Program-made: the position numbers and the translations under genes
The notes under the pieces: model-generated
Told to the model about the DNA's origin: nothing
Seen by the model: only the letters and a program-made list of their open reading frames with translations
The model's database searches: none
In this document: one piece after another, positions 50,810 to 60,048 of the stretch
How the letters are laid out: each line of letters begins with the position of its first letter
Numbering within the stretch: the stretch's first letter is position 1
NCBI GenBank assembly: GCA_020628095.1
Contig: JAHDFP010000003.1
Span: 346,185 to 410,184, forward strand
DNA: 64,000 bases
DNA from: Saprospiraceae bacterium
GTDB taxonomy: Bacteria; Bacteroidota; Bacteroidia; Chitinophagales; Saprospiraceae
Reading direction: 5' to 3'

Positions 50810-52690
50810 TTACCTCTTCTTTTTCTTTTTAGACTGCTGTTGCTTATTACGCGTGGCTTGTATCTCTTGCTGCTTTTTCATGGCTTCTTCTAGCCTTGTT
50901 TGGAATCCACCTTTTTTCTTAGGCTTGTTTTTGGAGGCCATTAGCTCTGCCCGCAACTTCTCGTCATCAAAGACAAATTTCTTAGTCAACACTGTCTGCG
51001 CAATATTGAATAAGTTACTGAAGAACATATAACATGTTAGTCCTGAAGCATACGTATTAAAGAATACCAGAAAGGTAATTGGCATAAAATATTGGACATA
51101 CTTCATGGCAGGGTTGGCCGACATGTCCATGTGTTTCATATTATAGTAGGAGTATATGATAGTAGATACCGCCCATAATATGGTGAATAAACTGAGATGC
51201 GAGCCAAATGCTGGAATGCTAAAAGGTAACCAGGCTATAACATCAAAGGAGGATAAATCATTAGCCCATAAGAAAGACTCTTGCCTGAAAGTGATAGAGG
51301 CAGGAAAGAATCGGAACAGAGCGTACCATATAGGCATCTGTACGATCATCGGGAGACAGCCACCCAGTGGGCTGACACCATACTCTCGATAGATTTTCAT
51401 GGTCTCCATCTGAGCCTTTTGTGGCTCGTCTTTATATTTTACTTTTAGTTCTGCTAGCTCTGGTTTGAGCGCACCCATTTTGGCTTGCGAGTGCAGCATT
51501 TTGTACATCAGAGGGTAGAGTAACATCTTGATTATAAAGATCAAGAGTATTATCACGATCCCCTTACTACCTATAAATCCAGACAAAAAGTTGAACGCAG
51601 GTCTGATGATGTGTCGGTTGATACTACCAAAAATAGATCTACCAAATGGTATAATTTGCTCTAGCTCAGGGCCATAGTCCTGTAATCTATTGTACTCATT
51701 GGGACCGATGTAGAGCTTCATTTTGACCTCTTCGTAAGAAGAAAGGCTAAGGGGAATGTCATATTCTGATTTGATCAGTTTGAGATCAGGATCATCTTTC
51801 TCTAGCATCACCGTCTCGAATGTTCCATTTTCGAACTTGGTGGTTTCACCCACGATGGATGTATTGAAGAATTGGTTGACATGAGAAATCCACTCTATTT
51901 TTTTAGATTCTATATCTTCTCTATCATCACCTCTACAGTTGCAATAATCGGATGTTTCTCCAGTTTCTTTAAAATAGACAGTCGAGTAATATTTTTCGAA
52001 AGTCGTATTAAGCTCGACCTTGTCCAGATAGTGATGCCATTTGAATTTCATTTTTGAATTAGACGCATCGACGAGCTGATTCATGCCATTCATAGAGATG
52101 GCGTAATCTAGTTTATAACTATCATCTTGCAAGGTGTAGATCTGACTCATAGTCTGACCACCAGCAAAGGTTGCCTTTAGCTCTAACTTATTACCATTGA
52201 CAGTCGGTGTGAAATACATGTCATTGGTATTGATATTACCATACCTCTGGGATGGGATAATGTATTCGAATTTGTTCTTTTCGTCTTCCATTAGATTGAG
52301 CAAGGCTTTGCTCTGCACATGGGCACTATCTTCGGTTACTTTGTAATGGTTTTTTATAAGGGCATTGACGATTTTTCCTCCTTTTGTGTCAAATGACAAT
52401 TTGATTTTATCATTTTCGAGATTGACTATCTGAGATTGCCCGACCATCGCTGCACCAAACGGTCCGTAACTATCGCTCAATTGCTGTTGTTGCACGGAGT
52501 CAGGTAGAGCCTTTATCTGATTTTCTGCCTGAGTAACTTGCTGTTGCTTAGTAACTAATTCTGCTTGTGCAATAGAGTCTTGGATATATTTTTGCCTCTC
52601 GTACTCCTCGGCACTCGGAGACATATAGGTCATGTAGATGAGCAGGACTGCGAATATCAATAAGATACCTATACCATTATTTTTATCCAT
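50810..52690 (-). CDS. yidC: Membrane protein insertase YidC
   Basis: This 626-residue Bacteroidota-type YidC has an N-terminal transmembrane helix (about 6-22; GIGILLIFAVLLIYMTYM) and a large periplasmic beta-sandwich domain (about 60-350). The conserved insertase core begins near 375 with FLSGFIGSKGIVIILLIFIIKMLLYPLMYKML, followed by KMGALKPELAELKVKY and GGCLPMIVQMPIWYALF. The C-terminal tail is strongly basic (KNKPKKKGGF, then SKKKKKR), as expected for ribosome contact. It inserts and folds inner-membrane proteins with or without SecYEG. It is transcribed toward gpsA and diverges from the small lipoprotein gene. Confidence 0.95.
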   Translation of the reverse strand: MDKNNGIGILLIFAVLLIYMTYMSPSAEEYERQKYIQDSIAQAELVTKQQQVTQAENQIKALPDSVQQQQLSDSYGPFGAAMVGQSQIVNLENDKIKLSFDTKGGKIVNALIKNHYKVTEDSAHVQSKALLNLMEDEKNKFEYIIPSQRYGNINTNDMYFTPTVNGNKLELKATFAGGQTMSQIYTLQDDSYKLDYAISMNGMNQLVDASNSKMKFKWHHYLDKVELNTTFEKYYSTVYFKETGETSDYCNCRGDDREDIESKKIEWISHVNQFFNTSIVGETTKFENGTFETVMLEKDDPDLKLIKSEYDIPLSLSSYEEVKMKLYIGPNEYNRLQDYGPELEQIIPFGRSIFGSINRHIIRPAFNFLSGFIGSKGIVIILLIFIIKMLLYPLMYKMLHSQAKMGALKPELAELKVKYKDEPQKAQMETMKIYREYGVSPLGGCLPMIVQMPIWYALFRFFPASITFRQESFLWANDLSSFDVIAWLPFSIPAFGSHLSLFTILWAVSTIIYSYYNMKHMDMSANPAMKYVQYFMPITFLVFFNTYASGLTCYMFFSNLFNIAQTVLTKKFVFDDEKLRAELMASKNKPKKKGGFQTRLEEAMKKQQEIQATRNKQQQSKKKKKR

Positions 52691-52829
52691 TTCTCGACTG
52701 AGTTTTGACCTTTATAGAATCGTCTATTTTTAAAGCGCTGCAAAGGTACAATTTTGTCATCTTTTGCCTCTTTGTCAATGACTTTTCTTAGATCAGTCCA
52801 TTTTATCGACTAATATCCCGCATATTTGT

Positions 52830-53420
52830 ATGATTACTGAAAAAAAATCTATGACTTCATTGGATAAATTGGTTGGGAATCGGTGGTGGATGGGACTGGT
52901 TATGGTTGTCTGCCTAATATTCGCCTCTTGTGGAGGTGATGACGAGATGGAAGGTGGTAATGAAGAACAGATTATGGTCAATCTTATTATCGGAGGTGAA
53001 GTCGTCTCTCTGGATAGAATTCTGGTAAGTATCGCCAATAATACAATGGCTGGTAATGATGTAAGAACCATCAGCATGGACTGGGAGTCAACTGATGGAT
53101 CAACAACCCAAATTATAATAGAAGACATTAGCCCAAACCTTAATAATAATTGCATAAAAGCAAGGGATTACTTGTTCTTACCCCTAGAAGAAGATTGTAT
53201 AGAAGCGGCTAATGGGGAATCAATATGTACGGGTAGTAAAATGACCTATGTAGATGCAGAAATGAATACTTATCAAAGTGAAAATACGGAAGGTACTGTG
53301 ACTATAACAGCGTGTAGTGAAGAATCCATAAGTGGTTCTTTTAGTGGTTCTGTCAAGATGGGAGGACTTACTAGTTTCATGGATATATCGGGCAGTTTTG
53401 CTGATCTTCCTTTACAATAA
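52830..53420 (+). CDS. Hypothetical lipoprotein
   Basis: This 196-residue protein has a lipoprotein signal (VVCLIFASCGGDD, Cys near residue 34). An ATG at 52851 (MTSLDKL) would give a more usual signal length and may be the real start. The mature protein begins with an acidic D/E/G-rich linker and is otherwise predicted all-beta. Four Cys (NCIKA, DCIEA, ICTG, ACSEE) could form two disulfides. The C-terminal segment SISGSFSGSVKMGG resembles DUF6252-like small lipoproteins, but I cannot assign it firmly. It is divergent from yidC and followed 29 bp on by the FAD-dependent gene. Confidence 0.65.
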   Translation: MITEKKSMTSLDKLVGNRWWMGLVMVVCLIFASCGGDDEMEGGNEEQIMVNLIIGGEVVSLDRILVSIANNTMAGNDVRTISMDWESTDGSTTQIIIEDISPNLNNNCIKARDYLFLPLEEDCIEAANGESICTGSKMTYVDAEMNTYQSENTEGTVTITACSEESISGSFSGSVKMGGLTSFMDISGSFADLPLQ

Positions 53421-53449
53421 TATAAATACTTAAGGGCCAAAAGATTATA

Positions 53450-55003
53450 GTGCAAAAGGAAATCGAAATAAGAGTCCCGCCTTCAGAAATAGGTAATGAT
53501 AGTTACATAGAACAACTTATCAATAAGAAGCTCAAGTGGAAGTCCAAAGCCACCATATATTATAGGATAATCAGAAAGTCTATTGATGCAAGGAAGTCGC
53601 CTCCATACTTTTTGCTAAGGTTGGTTGTCAGTAATAAGGATGATATCCAGACGGACTCCGACAAGTTAAAAATCACATATAGACCAATCAATAAGGCAAC
53701 CGCCAAAAAGGTCATTATCATAGGTGCTGGCCCTGCTGGTTATTTCGCTGCACTCGAATGTATAGAGCGAGGAATGCAACCCATCGTACTAGAGCGTGGC
53801 AAGGATGTCAGACAAAGACGTCGTGATCTAAAGGCTATACAACAAGATGGTGTAGTCAATCCGCATAGCAATTATTGTTTTGGAGAGGGTGGGGCAGGGA
53901 CCTATTCTGATGGTAAATTATACACCAGGTCTAAAAAAAGAGGCAAGATCATAAAGGTCCTCAAAATACTCGTAGATCATGGTGCGAAAAAAGATATACT
54001 CATCGACACACATCCGCATATCGGCAGCAATAAACTTCCTAAAATAATAGAACGCATAAGAGAGACTATCGAAGAGAATGGTGGTCAAGTTCTATTCGAT
54101 CATCACGTGACAGATATACGTATAGAGAATGGACTCTGTCAAGGGGTGCAAGTCGGGGAGAAGATCATACAAGGGGATCATTATATCCTTGCCACAGGTC
54201 ATTCCGCTAGAGATGTTTTTTCACTATTAGCGGATAAGAATATAGTTATAGAGGCTAAAGATTTTGCTATCGGATTACGTATAGAACATCCGCAAGCTCT
54301 GATCGACGAGATCCAGTACAAGCAAAGACCAAGAGAAGAAGGATTACCGGCATCCTCTTATCGTCTTGTAGCTCAGGTAGAGAATTGTGGTGTCTTTTCT
54401 TTTTGCATGTGCCCTGGTGGATTAATCGTTCCTGCGGCAACAGCGCCAGGCGAGATTGTAGTCAATGGTATGAGCCTGTCCAGACGTGATTCACCTTTTG
54501 CCAACTCTGGGATTGTTACTTCCATATCCAAAGAAGAATTGTCTCAATACGATTATGAAGGCGTGTTTGCCTGTATGGACTTTCAGAGGGATGTAGAGCA
54601 ATCATTGTTTGAGCATGGAGACGGATCTCAGAAGGCACCCGCACAGAATCTTATAGATTTTGTCAATGGCAAAGAAATGTTAGCACTTAACGAGAGCTCT
54701 TATATCCCAGGATTATATGAGGCACCCTTGCATGAGCTACTACCTGATTTTGTATACGAAAGATTAAGACAAGGATTATTACAGTTCTCTACAAAACTCA
54801 AAGGATACTTTACCGATTCCGCTAATGTCGTCGGTGTAGAAAGTCGGACAAGTTCACCTGTCCGTATACCCCGTGATATAAAGACTTGCGCACATCCTCA
54901 AGTCAGCAATCTATATCCTTGTGGAGAAGGGGCTGGATATGCAGGAGGAATCTTGTCGGCTGCCATGGATGGACAACGCGTTATCACCGCAATAGACGGA
55001 TAG
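53450..55003 (+). CDS. Uncharacterised FAD-dependent dehydrogenase (COG2509-type)
   Basis: This 517-residue protein starts with GTG; there is no closer ATG before the conserved part. An N-terminal ~80-residue alpha/beta domain (KEIEIRVPPSE, ATIYYRIIRKSIDARK) precedes a Rossmann FAD-binding motif, VIIIGAGPAGYFAALECIERG (92-97 glycines). Family segments include HSNYCFGEGGAGTYSDGKLYTR, HYILATGHSARDVF, FSFCMCPGGLIVPAAT and YPCGEGAGYAGGILSAAMDG. Members are predicted soluble flavoproteins of unknown substrate, found widely in bacteria. The gene is probably transcribed from a promoter shared with the upstream lipoprotein. Confidence 0.88.
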   Translation: MQKEIEIRVPPSEIGNDSYIEQLINKKLKWKSKATIYYRIIRKSIDARKSPPYFLLRLVVSNKDDIQTDSDKLKITYRPINKATAKKVIIIGAGPAGYFAALECIERGMQPIVLERGKDVRQRRRDLKAIQQDGVVNPHSNYCFGEGGAGTYSDGKLYTRSKKRGKIIKVLKILVDHGAKKDILIDTHPHIGSNKLPKIIERIRETIEENGGQVLFDHHVTDIRIENGLCQGVQVGEKIIQGDHYILATGHSARDVFSLLADKNIVIEAKDFAIGLRIEHPQALIDEIQYKQRPREEGLPASSYRLVAQVENCGVFSFCMCPGGLIVPAATAPGEIVVNGMSLSRRDSPFANSGIVTSISKEELSQYDYEGVFACMDFQRDVEQSLFEHGDGSQKAPAQNLIDFVNGKEMLALNESSYIPGLYEAPLHELLPDFVYERLRQGLLQFSTKLKGYFTDSANVVGVESRTSSPVRIPRDIKTCAHPQVSNLYPCGEGAGYAGGILSAAMDGQRVITAIDG

Positions 55004-55082
55004 GCGCCTAGGCATGAGATTTCTTGCCTTGATTCTCTTAGCCATTATGTATATTTTGTAAAGGAGAACAAAACCAATAATT

Positions 55083-55964
55083 ATGACTAATCAATTTACA
55101 TTACGTGGGATGGCCGCCATAGGCTTATTGCTTATCTCATTCACTACTTACTTAGCACAAGAAAGTTTTTATTCTATTGATACCGAATGGATATATTCTG
55201 AACAAGATACCGTCGATGGCGAAATTCAAGTGTCTCCAAAATCAATTCAAATAATAGCTGCGGGTCATTCTAACGGAATTTTTTTTGCAGACCTGTCGGA
55301 TAGAGCAAGAATTAGTATAGAAGAATCAAAAGTGTATGAAGGCGAATATTTGGTATATGATTTCGCCGAGGAGGTTTCTTATGATTTTAAATATTACAAT
55401 TTTGAAAAAGAAATAGTCGATTCTTGCACGGCAATAATAGATAGTCTGACTACGGAAATATTATTCGGAGGTGACGCTATAAGGGTGCAAAATATATCTG
55501 TCAGTTGTGCCGAGCGCGATCCTTACAAAATGAAAGTCTATAATAAAGTCGGTGTAATTGATTATCCATTTATACTATACGACAGAGCTAACTATAAGGG
55601 CATAGAGGAATTAGGTCAAAACAAACTGAGATGTTTTGTATCTGAGATCGAAACATACAATTTTGAAGATTTCGGATGTGATAGCACTTGGGTTATCACG
55701 TCTACAGAGGACTTACTTTCAGAGAGTCATATTGACATCTATCCTAATCCAACCGATTTAACATTGAAAGTACGCTTAGATATGGATCAGCCATTAGATA
55801 TAATCATTTATGATGTATTTGGTCATGTGATATTAAAAAACTTGATAGACAAGAACCAATCCCAGATTTCATTTGATGTTAGCAATTATTCCGCTGGCAA
55901 TTATTTCATACAGACCATCGGTAAAGAAGGTAGAATTTCAACAAAGAAATTTACTGTTAAATAA
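55083..55964 (+). CDS. Hypothetical secreted protein with T9SS sorting domain
   Basis: This 293-residue protein has a signal peptide (MAAIGLLLISFTTYLAQ). A 190-residue beta-rich domain without recognised family contains three Cys and repeated Asp/Glu/Tyr strands. The last ~80 residues form a T9SS type A sorting domain: IDIYPNPTDLTL, LDIIIYDVFGHVI, and SAGNYFIQTI. It is one of four T9SS clients in the window and far smaller than the repeat proteins. Export to the surface or medium is inferred from the sorting domain; the function is unknown. Confidence 0.8.
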   Translation: MTNQFTLRGMAAIGLLLISFTTYLAQESFYSIDTEWIYSEQDTVDGEIQVSPKSIQIIAAGHSNGIFFADLSDRARISIEESKVYEGEYLVYDFAEEVSYDFKYYNFEKEIVDSCTAIIDSLTTEILFGGDAIRVQNISVSCAERDPYKMKVYNKVGVIDYPFILYDRANYKGIEELGQNKLRCFVSEIETYNFEDFGCDSTWVITSTEDLLSESHIDIYPNPTDLTLKVRLDMDQPLDIIIYDVFGHVILKNLIDKNQSQISFDVSNYSAGNYFIQTIGKEGRISTKKFTVK

Positions 55965-55995
55965 TTTTTCCTTTCTTTGACCAACATTTTCAAGC

Positions 55996-56412
55996 ATGAA
56001 AAATTGGTCAGAACTTCTGGGGAGGATTATTATAGGCTTGTTTTTTTTCTATGAGGCCTTTGATACGATGGTGTTCTTCGATGGCACAAGGAATACATTG
56101 ACCGAATATGGTATCCATTTCGCTCAGGATTTTTTGATCGTGGGCTCTATCATTATTCTTTTGTTGGGTGCGGTGATGGTGATTATAGGTTATTATGCCA
56201 ACATCGGAGCGACTATGCTCTTTATATATTGGTTCACTTTTACAGTTATAGTCTATTCGTTTTGGAATGACCCACCTGACGTCAAGCCCCTACATATCAA
56301 AGCTTTTATGCGTAATATGGCCTTATGTGGTGGACTCCTAATTATTGCCTCGAGAGGAGCTCAAGGCTGGCGCGTCAGAAGAATTTTTCATGTTATGAGA
56401 CTACCTAAGTAA
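55996..56412 (+). CDS. DoxX-like membrane protein
   Basis: This 138-residue protein has four predicted transmembrane helices, with WSELLGRIIIGLFFFYEAFDTM as the first, and belongs to the DoxX/SURF4-like superfamily. Bacteroidota members are abundant and mostly uncharacterised; some are linked to redox or quinone-dependent functions. Its stop codon overlaps the ATG of the following HAD gene (TAATG), so the two are probably translated together. The acidic helix-1 Glu is conserved among DoxX proteins. Confidence 0.78.
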   Translation: MKNWSELLGRIIIGLFFFYEAFDTMVFFDGTRNTLTEYGIHFAQDFLIVGSIIILLLGAVMVIIGYYANIGATMLFIYWFTFTVIVYSFWNDPPDVKPLHIKAFMRNMALCGGLLIIASRGAQGWRVRRIFHVMRLPK

Positions 56413-57125
56413 TGTCGTATAAGTACCAGTGGTTGTTGTTCGATCTAGATAATACTCTTCTGGATTTCAACGCCAGTTCTAAGATCGGATTCAAGTCGCT
56501 AATAGAAAAAATTAATCCCAAGCTGGATTGGGAATCTTTATATCCCATATATCGAGATTATAACCATCAAGTATGGGACGAAAGAGAAGCAGGACTAATA
56601 AGTCATAATGATCTAAAAACTAAGAGGTGGCGCCTGTTCTTTGATCATGCTGATATAGAATTTGATCCGAGTCTGGCTAATGATCATTACTTCTATTATA
56701 TCAAGAATAAGCCCTTTTTGATAGAAGGAGCCATAGATTTACTCCGACGTCTCAAAGGAGATTATCGGATGATGATTATCACTAACGGCTTATCCGAGGT
56801 ACAATGGAATAGACTGCGGATTATGAAAATGGAATCCTACTTCGAGCATATCATTATATCTGACGAAATAAATGCCACCAAGCCCGAGTTTGCCTTCTTT
56901 GATCATTGCGATAAACTTATGGTTAGCCCTGATAAATCCGAAGTATTAGTCATTGGAGATACTCTAAAATCGGATATCAAAGGGGCCAATGATTTTGGCT
57001 ATATATCATGCTGGTATAATTATTATCAGACAGAAAATGATTCTGATATAGAGCCAGATTATACGGTACAGAGTTTAGCCGATTTAGCTCGTGATGTATT
57101 AGAGATTAATTTGTTCCAAGATTAG
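56412..57125 (+). CDS. YjjG-family HAD noncanonical pyrimidine nucleotidase
   Basis: This 237-residue HAD-superfamily phosphatase has the nucleophile motif FDLDNTLLDF (Asp11, Asp13), the Thr/Ser motif in MMIITNG (about 112-118), the Lys of NATKPEFAFF, and the acidic GDTLKSDIKGA. The length, the SEVQWNRLRIMKMESYF segment and the overall order match the YjjG group. That group dephosphorylates noncanonical pyrimidine nucleoside monophosphates such as 5-fluoro-UMP to limit their incorporation. The start overlaps the DoxX-like stop. It converges with the ion channel gene across about 40 bp. Confidence 0.88.
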   Translation: MSYKYQWLLFDLDNTLLDFNASSKIGFKSLIEKINPKLDWESLYPIYRDYNHQVWDEREAGLISHNDLKTKRWRLFFDHADIEFDPSLANDHYFYYIKNKPFLIEGAIDLLRRLKGDYRMMIITNGLSEVQWNRLRIMKMESYFEHIIISDEINATKPEFAFFDHCDKLMVSPDKSEVLVIGDTLKSDIKGANDFGYISCWYNYYQTENDSDIEPDYTVQSLADLARDVLEINLFQD

Positions 57126-57166
57126 AAAGATGGGTCTCTCAACTTTGGCTTAATCCAAGTTGGCAA

Positions 57167-58135
57167 TTATTTATTCCTATCGGTTTTTGACTTGATGGTT
57201 TTGATGGTCTCCTTCACGGCTTCTTTGACAGCATCCTTCACGGCATCTTTGTTTTCTCCATGATAAGGGTGTAATTCGGCACCGCAAAATTTGCAATATT
57301 CAGCGTCTTTATCATGACCTTCTTTGAGGCAGTGAGAACACACTTGCGATGTATAGTTCTTGGCGACTTTCTTCTTATACCTTTTTGAAAATTCGGAAGA
57401 AACGATTCCAGTAGGTACGGCGATCACGGCGTAACCCATAATCATAATAATGGCAGCCAGAAATTGTCCAAAAGGTGTCGTCGGTGCTATATCTCCATAT
57501 CCCACGGTCGTCAGTGTGACTATCGCCCAGTAGACGCTGATAGGTATACTAGTAAATTGGTTGTCGGGTTGTGGATTACTGCTTCCGCCTCCCTCTACCA
57601 CATACATAATAGATCCGAAAATGGTCACCAAAATCAATATGAAAAAAAGGAATACCAGAATCTTATTCAAAGAATCCTTGAGTGCTTTCATGATTATCTG
57701 ACCTTCTACCATGAATTGACCAAGACCAAATATTTTAAATACTCTGAGTAATCTGATGGCTCTCAATATCATGAAAGACTGTCCAGCAGGGAGGAATATG
57801 GCAATGTATGTCGGTAGTATAGATAGTAAGTCTACAATACCATAAAACGATGTAATATACCTCCTAGGAGAGTGTACAGTATATATCCTAGTAATGTATT
57901 CTGCCGTAAAGAAAAGTGTAAATGCCCACTCCAGTGCTGTGAAAAGTATCCTATACTTAGAATGAAGATGTGGAACTGTATCCAGCATCACCACAAGGAT
58001 ACTTCCAAGTATCATGATTAACAGGGCTATATCAAAGGTTTTACCCTCTGGTGTATCTGCTTCAAATATGATTTCGTATAACCGTTCTCTGAATGGGCTA
58101 AACCTTTCTCGTGTATTTTGATGAGGCGTGGACAT
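57167..58135 (-). CDS. Voltage-gated potassium channel-like protein with C-terminal zinc ribbon
   Basis: This 322-residue Kv-type channel subunit has six transmembrane segments. S4 carries regularly spaced Arg (LRAIRLLRVFKIF, about 124-136), and the selectivity filter TVGYGD is at 210-215. After S6 (about 223-245) comes a basic stretch, then a four-Cys zinc-ribbon-like module (Cys266, 269, 281, 284). An amphipathic tail with repeated D/E-A-V-K units follows (DAVKDAVKEAVKETIK). The tail could form a tetramerising coiled coil. K+ selectivity follows from the filter; the zinc-ribbon role is unknown. Confidence 0.88.
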   Translation of the reverse strand: MSTPHQNTRERFSPFRERLYEIIFEADTPEGKTFDIALLIMILGSILVVMLDTVPHLHSKYRILFTALEWAFTLFFTAEYITRIYTVHSPRRYITSFYGIVDLLSILPTYIAIFLPAGQSFMILRAIRLLRVFKIFGLGQFMVEGQIIMKALKDSLNKILVFLFFILILVTIFGSIMYVVEGGGSSNPQPDNQFTSIPISVYWAIVTLTTVGYGDIAPTTPFGQFLAAIIMIMGYAVIAVPTGIVSSEFSKRYKKKVAKNYTSQVCSHCLKEGHDKDAEYCKFCGAELHPYHGENKDAVKDAVKEAVKETIKTIKSKTDRNK

Positions 58136-58437
58136 GTTATCCGCTATATTAGAATTTATAGCAATGTATAAAAAAGAAAACTATACATCAACCTGATTTT
58201 TGGAATTAAAGGAATCATCCTATCGGTTTTTGGAATGACCTCTTTATTATTTTTTCGTTCTATCGGCGATATATAGTTTTCACATTTATATGGACTCAGG
58301 TGAGCTACACTAAGCTCGATGCAAATGTAGACAAGTCCTACCTCATTATAACAAGATATATGGGGTAATTTTCATATATAAATAATTAAATATTTAATAA
58401 TCAATTATTTATACATGTGTAATTATTTTAATATGTA
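58136..58437. other. AT-rich intergenic region between channel and yaaA, no ORF
   Basis: No credible ORF or RNA gene was found. Near the 3' end of yaaA there is a perfect 10-bp inverted repeat, ATAAATAATT (58378-58387) and AATTATTTAT (58403-58412), with a further ATTAAATATTTAAT palindrome inside it. It may act as a weak terminator for yaaA, but there is no clear T run. Confidence 0.4.
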
Positions 58438-59199
58438 TTATCTGATATAGGTGAGGAGATTGTCAGATGATAGGGATTCGTCATAATTATATCCTTCCGT
58501 ATCGAAACCCTTGAGTCCTTCTATATCATTGATTTGATTCTGTACAATGTATCGAGTCATCATGCCACGTGCCTTTTTAGCATTGAACGAGATAAACTTG
58601 AGTTTCCCATTTCTTTCCTCTTTAAAGGCAATGTCTATAATCGGCGCTACAAGCAATTTTCTATTGACCGCTCCGAAATATTCTTGGGACGCCAGATTGA
58701 TTAGGTATTTGGAGTCATGTTTTTTGAGTTCTTTATTGAGCGATTTGGTGATGTCATCACCCCAGAAATCATATAAGTCCTTGCCGTTATTATTTGCTAG
58801 CTTGGTCCCCATTTCTAGTCTATATGCTTGCATTCTGTCCAATGGCCTCAGCAAACCGTACAGCCCTGATAGGATTCTGACATGATCCTGAGCATAAGTT
58901 ATCTCCTTATCGCTTAAGCTCTTGGCATCAAGACCGACATAGACATCCCCCTGAAAGGCAGATATGGCCGAACGCGAATTCTTAGCCGTATAAGACGATG
59001 AGAATTGTTGATATCGCTCATAATTCAATGCACCTAACTTTTCCTTGATGTGCATTAGGTCCATGATGTCTTTTTGGCTTTTAGTCTTGAGAATATCTAT
59101 TAGCTCTGCCGTTTTCTTCTTGAATTGCGGAGACTTGGTAGCAGGGTATCCTTCTTCTTTATAATTAAGCGTTTTTGCTGGAGACAGTACAGTAATCAT
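58438..59199 (-). CDS. yaaA: Peroxide stress protein YaaA
   Basis: This 253-residue DUF328 family protein has the hallmark start MITVLSPAKTLNY. Later motifs include YVGLDAKSLS, LSGLYGLLRPLDRMQAYRLEMGT, LYDFWGDDIT, LINLASQEYFGAV and FKEERNGKLKFISFNAKKARGMM. In E. coli, YaaA limits free iron during hydrogen peroxide stress, and recent structures suggest nucleic-acid binding. The length is typical and all conserved blocks are present. It is expected to be cytosolic and stands alone between two AT-rich gaps. Confidence 0.94.
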   Translation of the reverse strand: MITVLSPAKTLNYKEEGYPATKSPQFKKKTAELIDILKTKSQKDIMDLMHIKEKLGALNYERYQQFSSSYTAKNSRSAISAFQGDVYVGLDAKSLSDKEITYAQDHVRILSGLYGLLRPLDRMQAYRLEMGTKLANNNGKDLYDFWGDDITKSLNKELKKHDSKYLINLASQEYFGAVNRKLLVAPIIDIAFKEERNGKLKFISFNAKKARGMMTRYIVQNQINDIEGLKGFDTEGYNYDESLSSDNLLTYIR

Positions 59200-59276
59200 A
59201 TTTTTCTAGCAATAGTTGATTGTAATACTTACTTGTATACAACTCTAATCTATCAGAATAGATCATAATATGGTAT

Positions 59277-59313
59277 AAAAAAAACCTCCGCTTAATAATA
59301 AAGCGAAGGTTTT
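59277..59313 (-). terminator. Terminator of the second DUF1573 gene
   Basis: Arms at 59281-59293 and 59301-59313 (AAAACCTCCGCTT and AAGCGAAGGTTTT on the plus strand) pair with one mismatch. Read on the minus strand, the stem runs into T8 (59277-59284). It lies 29 bp past the stop of the DUF1573 gene. Confidence 0.85.
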
Positions 59314-59341
59314 ATTTTTCTTCTTCGGTAAAAAGAGGGTA

Positions 59342-59830
59342 TTATTTACCTCCGCTACCACCACTTAGCATACTCGGCTCGCTCTTTGGTACGGACTCTT
59401 CTTCCTCTGCTTTGTTTATTTCTCCGACAACTTTTAGGACGTGAGGATCTGTTCCTTCGTTAGTTGTGATTCTAACTGTCTTATTGATTTTACCTAATCT
59501 ATTTGTAGCATATCTGATTTCGATTTCTCCAGATTCGCCTGGCATAATTGGCTCTTTAGGCCATGTAGGTACTGTACATCCGCAAGATCCCTTGCAATTT
59601 TTGATAACTAATGGCTCATCCCCTGTGTTAGTGAATGATACAACTCTCAATGGCTCACCGTGTTGTTTCATAGTTCCATAGTCCACAGTTTTAGAATCGA
59701 ATTCCATAACTGGACCGCCATCACTTGGTGTTTGTATTTTGTTCTGATCTAATGGTACAACTTCCATCTGCGCAGAAACGATGCTCATAGTAAATGCGCA
59801 GATCATGATTAGTAATAGATTTTTTAGCAT
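59342..59830 (-). CDS. DUF1573 domain secreted protein
   Basis: This 162-residue protein has a cleavable signal peptide (MLKNLLLIMICAFTMSIVSAQ) rather than a lipobox, so it is probably periplasmic or exported. One DUF1573 domain follows (about 40-140), with KTVDYGTMKQHGEPLRVVSFTNTG, GSCGCTVPTWPKEPIMPGESGEIEI, and VRITTNEG. The core is nearly the same as in the lipoprotein at 26443-27006, so the two are paralogues that differ in membrane attachment. A good terminator follows. A Gly/Ser-rich tail ends the protein (MLSGGSGGK). Confidence 0.87.
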   Translation of the reverse strand: MLKNLLLIMICAFTMSIVSAQMEVVPLDQNKIQTPSDGGPVMEFDSKTVDYGTMKQHGEPLRVVSFTNTGDEPLVIKNCKGSCGCTVPTWPKEPIMPGESGEIEIRYATNRLGKINKTVRITTNEGTDPHVLKVVGEINKAEEEESVPKSEPSMLSGGSGGK

Positions 59831-59877
59831 GATTTATTATTTATCGTATTTATTCAATAATTGCTCTAATTACATGC

Positions 59878-59885
59878 CAAAATTA
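59878..59885 (-). promoter_or_regulatory. Possible -7 box upstream of the second DUF1573 gene
   Basis: On the minus strand the sequence reads TAATTTTG, matching the Bacteroidota TAnnTTTG box, about 48 bp upstream of the ATG. The nearest TTTG upstream is closer than the usual spacing, as is also true of the paralogous gene at 26.4 kb. Confidence 0.35.
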
Positions 59886-60048
59886 AGATATAATCATGCA
59901 AATAGAAACTAACATAAGTTTAATGACCTGTTAATATTGTGGAGCTGCGTAGACTTTTATATCAATTCTGTCCAAAAATCAATCTTTACCTCAATAAATA
60001 AGTCCTAATTTCGCGGTATCTTTTGAGACCTAACCAAACCTATCCTTA

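Noticed and set aside
57140..57162. Terminator between the YjjG-like and channel genes
   Set aside because: An imperfect CAACTTTGG/CCAAGTTG hairpin is present but has a bulge and no T run on either strand.
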